NCBI GenBank assembly: GCA_003641555.1 | Contig: QNAT01000033.1 | Span: 1 to 8,506 of the forward strand | Source: Thermotoga sp. | Lineage (GTDB): Bacteria > Thermotogota > Thermotogae > B3-G13 | Direction: 5' to 3' | Length of the DNA stretch: 8,506 nt | In this document: piece after piece, positions 7,398 to 8,506 of the stretch | How positions within the stretch are numbered: position 1 is the first letter of the stretch | Layout of the letters: each line of letters starts with the position of its first letter | The notes under the pieces: generated by a model | Databases searched by the model: none | What the model saw: only the letters and a program-made list of their open reading frames with translations | What the model was told of the DNA's origin: nothing | Program-made: the position numbers and the translations under genes

Positions 7398-7940
7398 ATG
7401 GATCGTGTGGTATTCAATTTGTTTAATTATTCAGTAGTAGATATATTGAATAGAGTAGGAAAAGTTACAGCAACTAAGATCGAGCAGAAGGAGATCGCTC
7501 GAACGTTTGATATAGAAAGAGGTTTATCTTTAATAATAGGTATTGTAGGTAGATTAAAAGGTTTATCGATACTGTCGATAGATGAGGATCTCTTTAAAAA
7601 GATAACCGATAACATGTTCAATTCATCCCGATTAGCATCTTCGAACGAAGTAAGAACAAGTGCGATATCTGAACTGTTTGCAACAGCGATCAGTCATTGG
7701 ACTGTTGCCATGTATCAAAATGCTTATGTTATGGCAATAACCCCACCAGTTATAATGAAGGGCAAAAGGATCAACTTTCACGTGGATGGAGACTGGATTT
7801 ATCAGTTTACCTATACCATAGAAAAGGCAAAAATGGATGTGTATCTTGCCTTGAAGGAGGAAAGAGGTTATATTCCCGAAAAAAACCCTTTAACACAAAT
7901 GGGTGCAAATGAAAATAGAATTCTTTACAAAGACTTATAG
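7398..7940 (+). CDS. CheX-like protein (CheC/CheX/FliY phosphatase fold, probably inactive)
   Basis: A 180-aa cytoplasmic protein whose layout fits the CheX family: an N-terminal helix (FNLFNYSVVDILNRVG, 6-21), a strand-turn section IIGIVGRLKGLSILSI (46-61), a helix with DEDLFKKITDNMF (62-74), and then SAISELFATAISHW (88-101) followed by ITPPVIMKG (114-122). Active CheC/CheX proteins, which remove phosphate from CheY-P, carry D/S-x3-E-x2-N and a Pro about 22 residues later. Here Ser88, Glu92 and Pro116/117 are present but the Asn position is Ala95, and the next usual Gly region reads AISHW. The Glu remains, so the fold is likely kept but catalysis is doubtful. A roughly 25-residue tail (156-180) extends beyond the usual fold. 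It lies 12 nt after pilB, suggesting a role near the pilus motor. Family membership is inferred from pattern, without a profile search. Confidence 0.7.
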   Translation: MDRVVFNLFNYSVVDILNRVGKVTATKIEQKEIARTFDIERGLSLIIGIVGRLKGLSILSIDEDLFKKITDNMFNSSRLASSNEVRTSAISELFATAISHWTVAMYQNAYVMAITPPVIMKGKRINFHVDGDWIYQFTYTIEKAKMDVYLALKEERGYIPEKNPLTQMGANENRILYKDL

Positions 7941-8001
7941 TATAAAGTCGTTGGACTTTCGGGTTGAAAAGGTTGTGAAAGGAGATAAAGTATCGACATA
8001 G

Positions 8002-8506
8002 ATGAAAAAAGAACATTCTTCTCACAAGTATCATGGAATTCTTGTAATGAATTTCATAGTGATCGTTATTTTCCTTGCACTCGCATGGTGGTTTACCTTT
8101 AGATTTCAAAAAAATACTCCTACACATACTTCGATCGATTCCTTATCATTTTTTCTTAATGGTGATTTTGATACGGTAAGGATAAACGATATCCTCAATT
8201 TCAAGGTCTGGATAGCAAATAAACGTAAGGAAAAGATGAAGTTTAACATTAAGGATTTTACGGTAACGATAACTACCCTAACTTCTAAAAAGAAATATTA
8301 CGATTTTCGTTATCCCTACACGATTGAATCTTCCCTTACGGCATTTTCGAAAGCCCTCGTCTTTGATTCCACAAAGGAGGGTATAAGAGTTCCAACTGAA
8401 GTTGGGACCTATACACTTGTAATAAAAGCAAAAGTAAATGAAAGACAGTGTCGGTTGGTGAAATCCTTCAACGTAAAGAAGGTTGAAAAGATTATCACGC
8501 TTCCCC
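8002..8506 (+). CDS. Membrane-anchored protein of unknown function, beta-rich extracytoplasmic domain (3' end outside window)
   Basis: I do not recognise this gene. It reads open from ATG at 8002 through 168 codons to the window edge without a stop. The protein starts with a short basic/His-rich cytoplasmic tail (MKKEHSSHKYHG), then a hydrophobic segment at about 12-34 that would act as a signal anchor; there is no lipobox Cys. The rest looks extracytoplasmic and rich in alternating beta-strand patterns, e.g. ILNFKVWIANK (about 64-74), FTVTITTLTS (about 86-95) and VGTYTLVIKAKVN (about 135-147), the last resembling the G-x-Y-x-L strand of Ig-like sandwiches. An in-frame TAG sits immediately before the ATG, so it cannot start earlier in this frame. 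AAAGGAGAT (7978-7986) is a good ribosome site but 15 nt away. It may be co-transcribed with pilB and the CheX-like gene, 61 nt upstream. The reading-frame call is firm; function is unknown. Confidence 0.7.
   Translation, partial: MKKEHSSHKYHGILVMNFIVIVIFLALAWWFTFRFQKNTPTHTSIDSLSFFLNGDFDTVRINDILNFKVWIANKRKEKMKFNIKDFTVTITTLTSKKKYYDFRYPYTIESSLTAFSKALVFDSTKEGIRVPTEVGTYTLVIKAKVNERQCRLVKSFNVKKVEKIITLP

Noticed and set aside
7564..7580. Inverted repeat TATCGA/TCGATA with a 5-nt spacer
   Set aside because: Lies inside the CheX-like coding region and is explained by the repeated Leu-Ser-Ile and Ser-Ile-Asp codons; no regulatory context.
7697..7912. 71-codon + strand reading frame inside the CheX-like gene
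   Set aside because: Out-of-frame shadow with no recognisable motif and no ribosome site.
7944..7959. Small inverted repeat AAAGTC-GTTG-GACTTT after the CheX-like gene, a possible terminator
   Set aside because: Only a 6-bp, mostly A/T stem with no following T-run; too weak to call a terminator.
7964..7991. Possible promoter TTGAAA with TAAAGT 16 bp downstream, before the last gene
   Set aside because: The -10 match is poor and overlaps the ribosome site; AT-rich DNA gives such matches by chance. Left as unproven.
7951..8001. Short TTG-initiated frame ending in TAG directly before the last gene's ATG
   Set aside because: Only 16 codons, no ribosome site of its own, and no sign of conservation can be judged here.

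Overview
The window is a tightly packed, single-strand stretch of a bacterial chromosome. It carries the distal part of a peptidoglycan-synthesis and cell-division (dcw) cluster, followed by a type IV pilus motor gene and two less familiar genes. All nine genes supported here lie on the + strand, and no intergenic gap exceeds 75 bp. I saw no RNA genes, mobile elements, CRISPR arrays or convincing terminators.

Layout: (1) 1-190, C-terminal end of murG, cut by the window edge; (2) 187-1566, murC; (3) 1532-2440, murB; (4) 2428-3174, an ftsQ/divIB-type protein with one membrane segment and a POTRA domain; (5) 3194-4495, ftsA; (6) 4571-5614, ftsZ; (7) 5685-7385, a PilB/GspE-type assembly ATPase with an N-terminal MshEN domain; (8) 7398-7940, a CheX-like protein; (9) 8002 to the window end, a membrane-anchored protein of unknown function that is still open at the edge. 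The first four genes overlap one another (4, 35 and 13 nt), which points to translational coupling. After ftsQ the gaps open to 19, 75, 70, 12 and 61 nt.

Organism: the DNA is AT-rich by eye (not computed), with many AGA, AGG and ATA codons and a purine-rich coding strand. The best taxonomic clues are FtsZ, whose end (PAIYR in a very short tail) and C-terminal domain resemble the Thermotoga maritima protein as I remember it, and the order ftsA-ftsZ-pilB/gspE, which I also recall from Thermotoga. I infer a member of the Thermotogota or a close relative, probably not Thermotoga itself, with moderate confidence.

How the genes work together: MurG makes lipid II, while MurB and MurC act earlier in the cytoplasm (UDP-MurNAc formation, then L-alanine addition). 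FtsQ, FtsA and FtsZ build the division machine: FtsZ polymerises, FtsA ties it to the membrane by its C-terminal amphipathic helix, and FtsQ acts on the outer face of the membrane. PilB powers pilus extension and carries a near-perfect tandem c-di-GMP-binding motif. The following CheX-like protein lacks the asparagine expected at the phosphatase active site. The most interesting part of the window is therefore ftsZ-pilB-cheX-like-unknown membrane gene: a possible link between division, c-di-GMP-controlled pilus assembly and a degenerate chemotaxis-type protein. That link is inferred from gene order only.
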